Below, in pieces: positions 32,141 through 40,492 of a stretch of 64,000 nucleotides of DNA (the first letter of the stretch is position 1; every line of letters begins with the position of its first letter). Origin of the DNA: DASQHW01 sp038209365 (GTDB lineage: Bacteria > Actinomycetota > Acidimicrobiia > IMCC26256 > PALSA-610); contig JBBQXS010000020.1 of assembly GCA_038209365.1 (NCBI GenBank), positions 1-64,000 on the forward strand, read 5' to 3'. Under the pieces are notes generated by a model, which made no database searches, was not told the origin of the DNA, and saw only the letters and a program-made list of their open reading frames with translations. Both the position numbers and the translations under genes were made by a program.

Positions 32141-32428
32141 TCAGCGCCGCGGGGGGCCGGCTGCGTTCTTGCGCTCGCGACGCACCTGCCGACGCTCCCG
32201 CTCGCTGAGGCCCCCCCACACTCCGCAGAGCTGATCCCAGCGCATCGCGTAGTCCAGGCATTGGAGGCGCACGGAACAGCCCGCGCACACGGCCTTCGCC
32301 TCACGCGCCGACTCGCCACGCGCCGGAAAGAAATCGACGACTCCCACGTACTGGAGGCACTCGGCGTCCTGCCACCAGTCCGGCGAGACGTCGTGCTCGA
32401 CTGTTGCTGATCCCGCACTTCTCCGCAT
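32141..32428 (-). CDS. WhiB-family transcriptional regulator
   Basis: A 95-residue WhiB-like protein, an actinobacteria-specific [4Fe-4S] regulator that binds region 4 of the main sigma factor. The four ligand cysteines are Cys24, Cys48, Cys51 and Cys57 (VCAGC, LQC), followed by the GVWGG turn and a basic tail ERRQVRRERKNA for DNA contact. An extra Cys68 stands just before the turn. No Shine-Dalgarno sequence precedes the ATG at 32428, suggesting leaderless translation. It is divergent from the small basic protein gene, with a 205-nt shared region that is A/T-rich for this genome. Confidence 0.92.
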   Translation of the reverse strand: MRRSAGSATVEHDVSPDWWQDAECLQYVGVVDFFPARGESAREAKAVCAGCSVRLQCLDYAMRWDQLCGVWGGLSERERRQVRRERKNAAGPPRR

Positions 32429-32567
32429 ACCAGGGAGTGTTGATGAGACACCCTGTGTGGAGGAAGAGGGATAACGGTGTGTGTTTCCTGTTGATAACTG
32501 TCAGGCCTGTCCACAATGGTCGGACACCAGCAGCGTCGTGGACGTATCCTTCGACGAGCAGTCGAGA

Positions 32568-32614
32568 AGATGAAGACACCGCCGGCCGCATTGAGGCGGA
32601 GGCGAGAATCGACC
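32568..32614 (+). promoter_or_regulatory. Repeated leader element, copy B (possible structured RNA)
   Basis: Same 47-nt element as 16594-16640, in sense orientation before the small basic protein gene. Its stem is CCGCC/GGCGG around an 11-nt loop, in place of TCGCC/GGCGA in copy A, so one base pair covaries. AGATGAAG at its start and GGCGAGAATCGACC at its end are unchanged. It ends 19 nt before the ATG, just ahead of the GAAGGAGGG ribosome site. Confidence 0.5.
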
Positions 32615-32633
32615 GGTCGAGAAGGAGGGTCTC

Positions 32634-32750
32634 ATGGGCGACAAGTCTCCGAAGAAGTCGAACGCCAAGAAGCCTGGCAAGACGCTGAAGGAAAAACGCG
32701 CCGACAAGAGCGCCAAGCGCGAGGAGAAACGCCCCGGCTTCGGCGGCTGA
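32634..32750 (+). CDS. Tiny highly basic protein
   Basis: A 38-residue ORF below usual length cut-offs, but with a perfect GAAGGAGGG ribosome site four bases before its ATG. The product is mostly Lys and Arg (MGDKSPKKSN, then KTLKEKRADKSAKREEKR) and ends PGFGG. Similar tiny lysine-rich proteins exist in other actinobacteria; I know no function, and nucleic-acid binding is only suggested by charge. It probably shares its transcript with the AIM24 gene, 38 nt downstream, and has leader element copy B just upstream. Confidence 0.7.
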   Translation: MGDKSPKKSNAKKPGKTLKEKRADKSAKREEKRPGFGG

Positions 32751-32788
32751 CACCGGCGCCGAACACGGCGGTGGATACAGTCGCCGCC

Positions 32789-33472
32789 ATGGACGTCACG
32801 CTTCGGCACACTCCCAGCTTCGCGGTCGCACGCGTCGCCCTCGCGGGCGGCGAGCCCGTCAAGGTCGAGGCGGGCGCAATGATGGCGACGTCGAGCGGCG
32901 TCGCCCTCGACGCCAAGATGGAAGGCGGCTTGCTGAAGTCGCTCAAGCGCGCGGCGCTCGGCGGCGAGTCGTTGTTCATCACGACCCTGACCGCGCCCGC
33001 GCAAGGTGGATGGATCGATGTCGCCGCGAATCTGCCGGGCGACCTTGCCGTGCTCCCCGTCGCGAACGATCAGCCCGTGTTCATACAACGCGGTTCCTGG
33101 CTGTGCTCGAGCGCGGCAGTCGAGCTCGACACGAAATGGGGCGGGTTCAAGAACCTGTTCGGCGGCGAAGGCGGCTTCGTGGTGCGCGCCGGAGGTTCAG
33201 GGACGGTGGTGTTGTCGTGCTACGGCGCGCTCGACACGATCACGCTCGCGGCAGGCGAATCCATCGTGCTCGACACCGGGCACATGGTGGCGTACTCGGA
33301 CGGCATCGGTATGGCGATCCGCATGGCGACAGGCGGCGCGATCGGCTCCGCGAAGACGTCCGAGGGACTCGTATTCGACTTCACCGGGCCGGGCTGGGTC
33401 ATGACCCAGACGCGCAACCCGAGCGCACTCATCAGCTGGCTGAGCGCGAACCTGCCCGGCTCCCGGGCGTGA
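32789..33472 (+). CDS. AIM24/TIGR00266 family protein
   Basis: A 227-residue protein of the AIM24 fold, two similar beta halves. VKVEAGAMMATSSGVALDAK near the start, GGLLKSLKRAALGGESLF, and later SGTVVLSCYGALDTITLAAGE are the family pattern. Bacterial members are cytoplasmic trimers or larger rings without known enzymatic activity; a mitochondrial relative affects inner-membrane organisation. The ATG at 32789 begins the first strand. The DrrA-type ATPase gene starts 7 nt after the stop, so it may be co-transcribed with the exporter. Confidence 0.82.
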   Translation: MDVTLRHTPSFAVARVALAGGEPVKVEAGAMMATSSGVALDAKMEGGLLKSLKRAALGGESLFITTLTAPAQGGWIDVAANLPGDLAVLPVANDQPVFIQRGSWLCSSAAVELDTKWGGFKNLFGGEGGFVVRAGGSGTVVLSCYGALDTITLAAGESIVLDTGHMVAYSDGIGMAIRMATGGAIGSAKTSEGLVFDFTGPGWVMTQTRNPSALISWLSANLPGSRA

Positions 33473-33479
33473 GCTACGC

Positions 33480-34463
33480 GTGTTCGCGGTCGAAGCCGTC
33501 GGCCTGACGAAACGGTTCGGTCAGATCGAAGCGCTGCGCGGTGTCGATCTGTCGATCCCCCGCGCACGTGTCCTCGGGCTCCTCGGCCCGAACGGCGCGG
33601 GCAAGACCACGGTCGTGCGCATACTCACCACACTGTTGAAGCCCGACAGCGGCCGGGCCCTGGTGGACGGCATCGACGTGGCGAAGGAATCGCGCCGCGC
33701 TCGCGGGCGCATCGGACTCACCGGCCAGTATGCGGCGGTCGATGAGCGGCTCACAGGTTTCGAAAATCTCGAACATGTCGGTCGGTTGTTCCACCTACGC
33801 GGTCCGATGGCGCGAGAGCGCGCGCACGACCTTCTCGGCCAGTTCGATCTCGAAGATTCCGGGCACCGTGTCGTTCGCGGGTACTCCGGCGGTATGCGGC
33901 GCCGGCTCGACATCGCAATGAGCCTCATCGGACGACCATCTGTGCTGTTCCTGGACGAGCCGACGACCGGCCTGGACCCGCGGGCGCGGTTGTCGATGTG
34001 GGCGCTCATCGAGGAGTTGGCGCGTGCCGGCACTACGACGCTGCTCACGACGCAGTACCTCGAAGAAGCAGATCGGCTTGCCGACGAGATCATCGTCATC
34101 GACCACGGTGCAGTGATCGCGCGCGGCACCGCCGACGAGTTGAAGCGCCGCGTCGGCGGTGAGCGGCTCGAGGTCAGGATGGCGGACTCGAGCGAGCTGG
34201 CGCGTGTCGTCGAACTCCTCGCGCCACTGTCGTGCGGCGACGAGGTGACCGATGAGGCGGCCGCGTCAGTCGCGGTGCCGGTGCGCACTGTCGACGGCAT
34301 CGTGCCTGACGTCGTGCGCATGCTCGACGCGGCCGGATTGCACGTCGTCGACGTCGGTGTGCGACGCGTCACGCTCGATGACGTCTTCCTCACGCTGACG
34401 GGACATGCCGCCGAGGATGAGGCCGAGCGCGAGCGTGACAGTGCGCGGAGCGCAGCCTCGTGA
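33480..34463 (+). CDS. DrrA-type ABC transporter ATP-binding protein
   Basis: A 327-residue ATPase of the DrrA/daunorubicin-resistance subfamily. Walker A is GPNGAGKTT, the signature is YSGGMRRRLD, Walker B is VLFLDEPTTGLD, and the switch histidine region is replaced by LLTTQYLEEAD, as in DrrA where the residue is Gln. About 90 residues after the core form the C-terminal domain that contacts the permease. The GTG start lies 7 nt after the AIM24 stop. Its stop overlaps the permease start as GTGA, so the two make one export pump. Confidence 0.92.
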   Translation: MFAVEAVGLTKRFGQIEALRGVDLSIPRARVLGLLGPNGAGKTTVVRILTTLLKPDSGRALVDGIDVAKESRRARGRIGLTGQYAAVDERLTGFENLEHVGRLFHLRGPMARERAHDLLGQFDLEDSGHRVVRGYSGGMRRRLDIAMSLIGRPSVLFLDEPTTGLDPRARLSMWALIEELARAGTTTLLTTQYLEEADRLADEIIVIDHGAVIARGTADELKRRVGGERLEVRMADSSELARVVELLAPLSCGDEVTDEAAASVAVPVRTVDGIVPDVVRMLDAAGLHVVDVGVRRVTLDDVFLTLTGHAAEDEAERERDSARSAAS

Positions 34464-35305
34464 CGGCGGGCACAGAGCGATGCACCCTCGTCGAGCCGTC
34501 TGCCGAAGCGCCCGATGCGCGCGACGTCCCGACCGGCGCGATCTGGTTGCTGCGCGACAGCTGGACGGAGGCACGCCGGCACCTACGCGCCGTACCCCGA
34601 AGCCCCGAGCTGCTCGTCTTCGCCACGATCCAGCCCATCATGTTCGTGGTGCTGTTCGTGTACGTGTTCGGCGGCTCCATCACCGTGGCGGGCTATTCGT
34701 CGTACGAGCAGTACCTCTTGCCGGGGATCTTTGCGCAGACGGTGTTGTTCGGCTCGGCGTACACGGGCGTCGGTATCGCCGAGGACCTCTCGAAGGGGCT
34801 GGTCGAACGGCTGCGGTCACTGCCGATGTACTCGTCCGCGGTGCTGATCGGCCGTACGATCTCCGACGTCCTCCGCAACGTGCTCACGTTCGTCATCATG
34901 TTCGTCGTCGCATACATCGTCGGCTTTCGCATCGAAGGGACGCTCTTCGAGGCCGCGCTTGCAACGGTATTGCTGTTCGCGTTCAGCTACGCGTTCTGCT
35001 GGATCCAGGCGCTGATCGGGCTCTCGGTGAAGTCCGCCGAAGCAGCCAACTCGGCCGGGTTCATCTGGATGTTCCCGCTCACATTCGTGTCATCGGCGTT
35101 CGTCGACACTGCCAACATGCCGGGCTGGCTGCAGCCGATCGCCGATGCGAACCCGTTCACGGTGGTCACCAATGCCACGCGCGCGCTGTACAACGGGCGC
35201 AGTCCCGGTTCCGATTTCTGGATCGCCGCCTCGTGGGCAGTGGGCATCACCGCGGTGTTTGCGTTCTTGGCGGTCCGGCGCTTCATGCGCGCCGCCCGGC
35301 ACTGA
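34460..35305 (+). CDS. DrrB-type ABC-2 permease
   Basis: A 281-residue integral membrane protein with six predicted segments, the ABC2 permease partner of the preceding ATPase. RSPELLVFATIQPIMFVVLF opens the first segment, and LRSLPMYSSAVLIGRTISD holds the coupling region typical of DrrB. Dimers with two ATPases export hydrophobic drugs, pigments or lipids; the substrate here is unknown. It ends one base before the convergent TetR gene, whose product is a candidate regulator of the pump or of the carotenoid oxygenase. Confidence 0.9.
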   Translation: MTAGTERCTLVEPSAEAPDARDVPTGAIWLLRDSWTEARRHLRAVPRSPELLVFATIQPIMFVVLFVYVFGGSITVAGYSSYEQYLLPGIFAQTVLFGSAYTGVGIAEDLSKGLVERLRSLPMYSSAVLIGRTISDVLRNVLTFVIMFVVAYIVGFRIEGTLFEAALATVLLFAFSYAFCWIQALIGLSVKSAEAANSAGFIWMFPLTFVSSAFVDTANMPGWLQPIADANPFTVVTNATRALYNGRSPGSDFWIAASWAVGITAVFAFLAVRRFMRAARH

Positions 35306-35881
35306 TCAGCGGCGATGGTCGGGACGTAGGTACGCGGCGACGACGCGCGTGATCGCCTCGGGGTCGTCGCCGAGCGCTTCGGGCAGGTTGCCGTTGAGCC
35401 ACAGCGTCGCGATCCCGTGCACGAGCGACCACGCCGCAACACCACTCGCGAGCGTGGCGCCTTCCACGTGTGACGTGCCGTAGAGCGAACGTGCAGACGC
35501 GGCGGCCGCCGCAAGGAGCCCGGGATCGTCGCGGTGGTACAGCTCCGGTCGGAACATCACTTCGAAATGCGCCCGGTGTGTCACCGCGAAGTGCACGTAC
35601 GCGACGCCGACCTCGAGGAAGCTGTGTCGTTCGCGCTCGGCACGCTCGAGCTCCTCCGCCAGCATGCGATAGCCGTCGGCGGCAACTGCGGTGAGCAGTC
35701 CGGCCTTGTCTCCGAAGTGATACGTCGCGGCCGCGTGGGTCACGCCGGCCCGCCGGGCGACCGCGCGCATGCTCGTCGCCGCGGGCCCGACCTCGTCGAG
35801 GGTCGCCACGGCGGCGGCGATCAGCGCCGGACGCAGCGCGCCGTGGTGATAGGCCCTCGGCGTGGCCGGTGCGGAGCTCAT
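35306..35881 (-). CDS. TetR/AcrR-family transcriptional regulator
   Basis: A 191-residue TetR-type repressor. The N-terminal helix-turn-helix has the usual form: LIAAAVATLDEVGPAATSMRAVARRAGVTHAAATYHFGDKAGLL, with HAAATYHF as recognition helix. The remaining 120 residues are the ligand-binding bundle with a WHG-like C-terminal part (AWSLVHGIATLWLNG). Divergent from the carotenoid oxygenase gene, whose promoter is flanked by an inverted repeat that reaches this start codon, so it probably represses that gene and itself. Only the start was ambiguous: the ATG at 35881 gives a complete domain. Confidence 0.9.
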   Translation of the reverse strand: MSSAPATPRAYHHGALRPALIAAAVATLDEVGPAATSMRAVARRAGVTHAAATYHFGDKAGLLTAVAADGYRMLAEELERAERERHSFLEVGVAYVHFAVTHRAHFEVMFRPELYHRDDPGLLAAAAASARSLYGTSHVEGATLASGVAAWSLVHGIATLWLNGNLPEALGDDPEAITRVVAAYLRPDHRR

Positions 35882-35955
35882 CCACGTACCCTACCGCAAT
35901 CTTTCCATTGACAAGATCGGGGGCGCGGCCTAACTTCCCGTTGGTAGGACGTGGA
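35881..35955. promoter_or_regulatory. Interrupted inverted repeat around the carotenoid-oxygenase promoter (operator candidate)
   Basis: Left arm TCCACGT-acc-CTACC (35881-35895) mirrors right arm GGTAG-g-ACGTGGA (35943-35955). The left arm overlaps the TetR start codon; the right arm covers the expected +1 of the promoter at 35908-35936. The unequal internal spacing (3 versus 1 nt) weakens the call. Confidence 0.4.
35908..35936 (+). promoter_or_regulatory. Sigma-A-type promoter of the carotenoid oxygenase gene
   Basis: TTGACA at 35908-35913 and TAACTT at 35931-35936 with exactly 17 nt between them. It is the best -35/-10 pair seen in this window. The start of transcription should fall near 35943, about 38 nt before the ATG. 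Confidence 0.7.
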
Positions 35956-35980
35956 TGGCAATCTCGTTGAGGAGTCCGAC

Positions 35981-37312
35981 ATGACCACGGTCGAGAACCT
36001 GTACTTGACGGGCAACTACGCGCCGGTGCGCGACGAGCTCACGGCCGCCCTCCTCCCCGTCACCGGCCGTCTCCCGCAGGAGTTGCAGGGGCGGTACCTG
36101 CGCAATGGGCCGAACCCGGTACGCGCGCCGGAGCCGTCGACGTATCACTGGTTCACCGGCGACGGCATGGTGCACGGCATCCGCCTCCGCGACGGCAAGG
36201 CGGAGTGGTACCGCAACCGGTGGGTGCGCTCCGCGAACGTCGCAGCCGCGCTCGGCGAGCAACCACGCCCGGGGCCCGTACACGCGGGCATGGACTTCGC
36301 GGCCAACACGAACGTGATCGGTCACGCCGGCCGCACGTTCGCGATCGTCGAGGCCGGCGCCCGCCCCTACGAGCTCACCAGCGAGCTCGAAACCGTCGGA
36401 CCCTGCGACCTCGACGGCACGTTGCCCGGCGGATACACCGCGCATCCCAAGCGCGACCCGGAGACCGGCGAGCTGCACGCCGTCTCGTACTTCTGGGGCT
36501 GGGGCAACAAGGTGCAGTACTCGGTCATCGGGGTCGACGGTCGGGTCAATAAGCTCGTCGACATCGAGGTCGGCGGCGCGGTGAGCGTGCACGACATGTC
36601 GCTGACCGAGCGTTACGCAGTGATCTACGACCTGCCCGTCGTCTTCGACCTCGAGGCGGCGGCCGCGGGTGCAAGCTTCCCGTACCGGTGGGATCCGAAC
36701 TACCAAGCGCGTGTCGGCCTGTTGCCGCGCGCGGGAATTGCCCACGACGTGAAGTGGTTCGACGTGGAGCCGTGTTACGTGTTCCACCCGTTGAACGCCT
36801 ACGACGACGGCGATCAGGTCGTCCTCGACGTCGTGCGGCACACGCGCATGTTCGCGACACATTTGCTCGGCCCCGACGAAGGCGCTCCGACGCTCGACCG
36901 GTGGACGATCGACGTCGAGGCCGGCAAGGTCCGCGAGGAACGCGTCGACGACCGGCCCCAGGAGCTGCCCCGCGTCGACGAACGACGGGTCGGCCGCCGG
37001 CACCGATTCGGGTACGCGATGACGCTGTCCGGTCCGAACGGATTGGTGAAGCACGACTTCGACAAGGGCACGAGTGAGGAGCGCACGGCCGAGACCGAGT
37101 ACGCAGGTGAAGCGGTGTTCGTGCCGAGCGGCCCGGACGCGGGCGAGGACGAGGGGTGGCTCATGAGCATCGTCTACGACGCCGACCGTGACGCAAGCGA
37201 TCTCGTCGTCCTGAACGCCCAGGACTTCACCGGCGAACCGCAAGCGGTCGTGCATCTCCCGGCACGGGTGCCGTTCGGTTTCCACGGCAACTGGGTGCCC
37301 GACGGCGCGTAG
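35981..37312 (+). CDS. Carotenoid/stilbene cleavage oxygenase
   Basis: A 443-residue seven-bladed beta-propeller oxygenase (RPE65 family) with iron held by four histidines, here His155 (TAHPKRD), His204 (SVHDMS), His269 (VFHPLNAY) and His435 (FGFHGNW). It cleaves a double bond in a carotenoid, apocarotenoid or lignostilbene to two aldehydes. The start YLRNGPNP is standard. The ATG at 35981 is set by GAGGAG six bases upstream. Divergent TetR gene and consensus promoter upstream; a PhyH-type oxygenase converges at its end. No carotenoid synthesis gene is in the window. Confidence 0.9.
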   Translation: MTTVENLYLTGNYAPVRDELTAALLPVTGRLPQELQGRYLRNGPNPVRAPEPSTYHWFTGDGMVHGIRLRDGKAEWYRNRWVRSANVAAALGEQPRPGPVHAGMDFAANTNVIGHAGRTFAIVEAGARPYELTSELETVGPCDLDGTLPGGYTAHPKRDPETGELHAVSYFWGWGNKVQYSVIGVDGRVNKLVDIEVGGAVSVHDMSLTERYAVIYDLPVVFDLEAAAAGASFPYRWDPNYQARVGLLPRAGIAHDVKWFDVEPCYVFHPLNAYDDGDQVVLDVVRHTRMFATHLLGPDEGAPTLDRWTIDVEAGKVREERVDDRPQELPRVDERRVGRRHRFGYAMTLSGPNGLVKHDFDKGTSEERTAETEYAGEAVFVPSGPDAGEDEGWLMSIVYDADRDASDLVVLNAQDFTGEPQAVVHLPARVPFGFHGNWVPDGA

Positions 37313-37313
37313 G

Positions 37314-38105
37314 TCAGTGGGACGGCGGGACCGCGCGGCCCTGGAAGTCGCCGATGAGCGACACCTGCACTCGGTCGCCATCGACTGACGCGGCGAACTC
37401 GTCGAGCTTCTTGCGGTAGTAGTCCCCGCGCATGTCGCCCTCGGACGCGGCGTTGTACGTCGGGTACAGCGCGCGGCGGGCGACCGTGGACGTGTTCGGG
37501 CCGCTGCGATGTGGCGTGCGCGAATGGAACCAGAGCGTTTGCCCGGCTCTCACCTCGACCGGATCCCATTCCAGCGCGGCGACCACGTCGCTCCGGATGC
37601 AACCGACATCGTCCGACGGCAGGACCTCGTGGTGCATGCCGGAGACGACCTCGAGACAACCGTTCTCCGCGGTCGAGTCGTCGACGGCCACCATGCACGA
37701 CACGTGCACGTCGATGAACGGATATGCCGGTGCGTCCTGGTGCGGGGCGTACCCGGCGCCGCCCGCGAGCTTGTAGTTGATCTTCTCCTTGTACAGGACC
37801 GCCGGTTCGCCGAGGAGCGCACCCGCCGTCTCGACCAGCGACCCGGTCGTGAGCAGCGCACGGAGCCCTTGGTGGAACGGGACCAGGTTCTCGCTCCGGC
37901 AGAGCCTGGGGCCGGCGTCGGTCATCTCGCGGTGGTGCAGCCAGCCGTCACCGTCGTCGGGCCACGACGCGATGTCGTCACACCAGCGCTGGAGGTCACG
38001 CGCGGCGTGGTCGTCGAGGGTCGACACGAGCAGCCAACCGCTCGCGGCAAAGTGCGCGATCGCGTCGGCGTCGACGGTCTCGACCGGAGACGGAACCTGC
38101 GTCAT
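37314..38105 (-). CDS. Phytanoyl-CoA dioxygenase (PhyH) family protein
   Basis: A 263-residue Fe(II)/2-oxoglutarate oxygenase. Iron ligands are His and Asp of YAPHQDAPAY and the His of SRTPHRSGPN; KINYKLAGGAG before it binds the co-substrate region. It is more like the ectoine/nitrogen-compound hydroxylase branch than the gene at 22367, by the APHQD and GPN segments. The stop lies one base from the carotenoid oxygenase stop (convergent). It is divergent from the molybdoenzyme gene by 68 nt. Confidence 0.84.
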   Translation of the reverse strand: MTQVPSPVETVDADAIAHFAASGWLLVSTLDDHAARDLQRWCDDIASWPDDGDGWLHHREMTDAGPRLCRSENLVPFHQGLRALLTTGSLVETAGALLGEPAVLYKEKINYKLAGGAGYAPHQDAPAYPFIDVHVSCMVAVDDSTAENGCLEVVSGMHHEVLPSDDVGCIRSDVVAALEWDPVEVRAGQTLWFHSRTPHRSGPNTSTVARRALYPTYNAASEGDMRGDYYRKKLDEFAASVDGDRVQVSLIGDFQGRAVPPSH

Positions 38106-38173
38106 CGCGGGAACGGTAGCTCGAACGTGATCAGCGGCTCATCCGAGCCCGACTGTGTCGTACGCTGCCGGCA

Positions 38174-40492
38174 ATGGACGTGAACTCGCGGCGCACACTC
38201 CCGCACATGTCCCACTGGGGCGCGTTCCGCGTCACGGTCGACGGCGACAACATCGTCGGCGTCGAGGGCCATCCCGACGACCCTGCGCCTTCACCGCTGC
38301 TCGGCAACTACATCGACGGCATCCGCAACGACGCCCGCGTCACGAAGCCGGCGATCCGCCGAGGCTGGCTCGAGCGGGGACCGGGGCCCGACGATCGCCG
38401 CGGCGCCGACGAGTTCGTCGAGGTGGAGTGGGACGAAGCGATCGACGTCGTCGCCGCCGAGCTCCGGCGGGTGCGCGCCGAGCACGGCAACGAGGCCATC
38501 TTCGGCGGTTCCTATGGATGGGCCAGCGCCGGTCGCTTCCACCACGCGCAGAGCCAGCTACACCGCTTCCTGAACTGCGTCGGCGGCTACACCGCGTCGG
38601 TCAACAGCTACTCGCTGGGCGCGACCGAAGTGATCCTTCCCCACGTCGTCGGCGACGCCGCCGACGTGTTGCGCCGGGCGACCACCTGGAAGGCGATCCT
38701 CGAGCACACCGAGCTCGTCGTCGCCTTCGGGGGCATGAACGTGAAGAACGCGTTCGTGAGCCCGGGCGGCGTGACGCGGCACACGCTCCCACCGAGCCTT
38801 GCGGAAGCAGGACGCCGAGGGCTCGCTTTCGAGTTGTTCAGCCCGCTGCGTAGCGACCTCAATCCCGACGTGCGCGCGGCGTGGCACCCGATCGTGCCCG
38901 GTACCGACACCGCGGTGATGCTCGCACTCGCGCACGCGCTGATCAGCGGCGGCCTCCACGATCCGACGTTCCTCGAGAGGTACTGCGTCGGCGGCGACCG
39001 GTTGATCGCATACGTCACGGGCGAAGAAGACGGAGTCCCGAAGGATCCGGCGTGGGCGGAACAGATCTCCGGCATCTCGGCCGAGACGATTCGCGAGATC
39101 GCGCACCGCATGGCCGAGCACCGCACGCTCGTGACGGTGAGCTGGGCCCTCCAGCGCACGCGTCATGGTGAACAACCGGTGTGGATGGGCCTCGCACTCG
39201 CGTCGCTGCTCGGGCAGATCGGCCTGCCGGGCGGTGGGTTCGGCCACGGCTACGGCTCGATGGCCGACGTCGGCGCGCCGCGCGTGCCGTATTCCCTGCC
39301 CGTTTTTCCCCAGGGGCGCAACCTCGTCGACACGTTCATTCCCGTCGCGCAGATCAGCGCGCTGCTCGAGAATCCCGGCGGCACGCTCGAGTACAACGGC
39401 CGCCGGCTACGGCTGCCGGACATCCGTCTCGTGTACTGGGCCGGCGGTAACCCGTTCCACCATCACCAGGACCTCAATCGGTTGCGGCGCGCGCTCGCCC
39501 GCCCCGACACCGTCGTCGTGCACGAGCCGTTCTGGACGGCGACCGCGCGCCACGCGGACATCGTGCTGCCGACGACGACGACCCTGGAGCGCGATGACGT
39601 GGGCGCCGGGCGCAACGACGGCTACGTGATCGCCATGCCGCGTGCCCTGCCGCCGTTCGGTGAAGCGCGCGACGACTACGAGGCATTCGCGGAGCTCGCC
39701 AAACGCCTCGATGTCTACGACGACTTCACCGAAGGACGCACGGCGCGCGACTGGGTGGAACACATCTACGAGCGCTTCCGGGAGCGCGTCGGCGAACGCG
39801 GCGTCATCGCACCGCAATTCGACGAATTCTGGGACATCGGCGAGGCCCGCTTGCCGGCGAGCTCGGACGACCACACGCTCTTCGACCGCTTCCGCGCCGA
39901 CCCGGACGAGCACAAGCTGAAGACGCCCAGCGGACGGATCGAGCTCTTCTCCGCGACCATCGACGGGTTCGGTTACGACGATTGCCCCGGCCACGCCGTC
40001 TGGCTCGAACCCGAGGAATGGCTCGGCGGTACGCGGGCGGCGAGCTTCCCGTTGCACCTCATCGCCAACCAACCGGCGTCGCGCCTGCACGGGCAGCTCG
40101 ACGCCGGCGCGTACAGCCGCGCGTCGAAGGTCGCCGGACGAGAACCGATTCGCATGCACCCCGAGGACGCTGCCGCACGCGGGATCGCCGACGGCGACAT
40201 CGTGCGCGTGTTCAACGACCGGGGCGCGTGCCTCGCCGGCGCAGTCGTGACGCCGGACGTGCGACCCCGCGTCGTGAACCTTTCCACCGGCGCCTGGTAC
40301 GACCCGGTCGATCCGTCGGTCGCCGGTTCGTTGTGCGCGCACGGCAACCCGAACGTCCTGACCGAAGATCGAGGCTCCTCGCGTCTCGCGCAAGGCTCGA
40401 CCGGCCAGCACGTGCTCGTCGAGGTCGAACGTTACGAGGGTGAGCCGCCGCCCGTCCGCGCCCACCACCCTCCGGTCATCAGGGAACCGTGA
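38174..40492 (+). CDS. Cytoplasmic molybdopterin oxidoreductase (BisC/DMSO-reductase family)
   Basis: A 772-residue bis-MGD enzyme of the DMSO/TMAO/biotin-sulfoxide reductase class. It has no N-terminal [4Fe-4S] cysteines and no Tat signal, so it is cytosolic like BisC. GGSYGWASAGRFHHAQSQLH is the family signature, followed by NSYSLGATEVI, whose serine should ligate molybdenum. The C-terminal third (SRLHGQLDAG, REPIRMHPEDAAARG) is the dinucleotide-binding domain. BisC-type enzymes reduce oxidised biotin or methionine sulfoxide, so repair of S-oxides is likely, but the substrate is not proven. The end overlaps the acyl-CoA dehydrogenase gene by 14 nt. Confidence 0.9.
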   Translation: MDVNSRRTLPHMSHWGAFRVTVDGDNIVGVEGHPDDPAPSPLLGNYIDGIRNDARVTKPAIRRGWLERGPGPDDRRGADEFVEVEWDEAIDVVAAELRRVRAEHGNEAIFGGSYGWASAGRFHHAQSQLHRFLNCVGGYTASVNSYSLGATEVILPHVVGDAADVLRRATTWKAILEHTELVVAFGGMNVKNAFVSPGGVTRHTLPPSLAEAGRRGLAFELFSPLRSDLNPDVRAAWHPIVPGTDTAVMLALAHALISGGLHDPTFLERYCVGGDRLIAYVTGEEDGVPKDPAWAEQISGISAETIREIAHRMAEHRTLVTVSWALQRTRHGEQPVWMGLALASLLGQIGLPGGGFGHGYGSMADVGAPRVPYSLPVFPQGRNLVDTFIPVAQISALLENPGGTLEYNGRRLRLPDIRLVYWAGGNPFHHHQDLNRLRRALARPDTVVVHEPFWTATARHADIVLPTTTTLERDDVGAGRNDGYVIAMPRALPPFGEARDDYEAFAELAKRLDVYDDFTEGRTARDWVEHIYERFRERVGERGVIAPQFDEFWDIGEARLPASSDDHTLFDRFRADPDEHKLKTPSGRIELFSATIDGFGYDDCPGHAVWLEPEEWLGGTRAASFPLHLIANQPASRLHGQLDAGAYSRASKVAGREPIRMHPEDAAARGIADGDIVRVFNDRGACLAGAVVTPDVRPRVVNLSTGAWYDPVDPSVAGSLCAHGNPNVLTEDRGSSRLAQGSTGQHVLVEVERYEGEPPPVRAHHPPVIREP

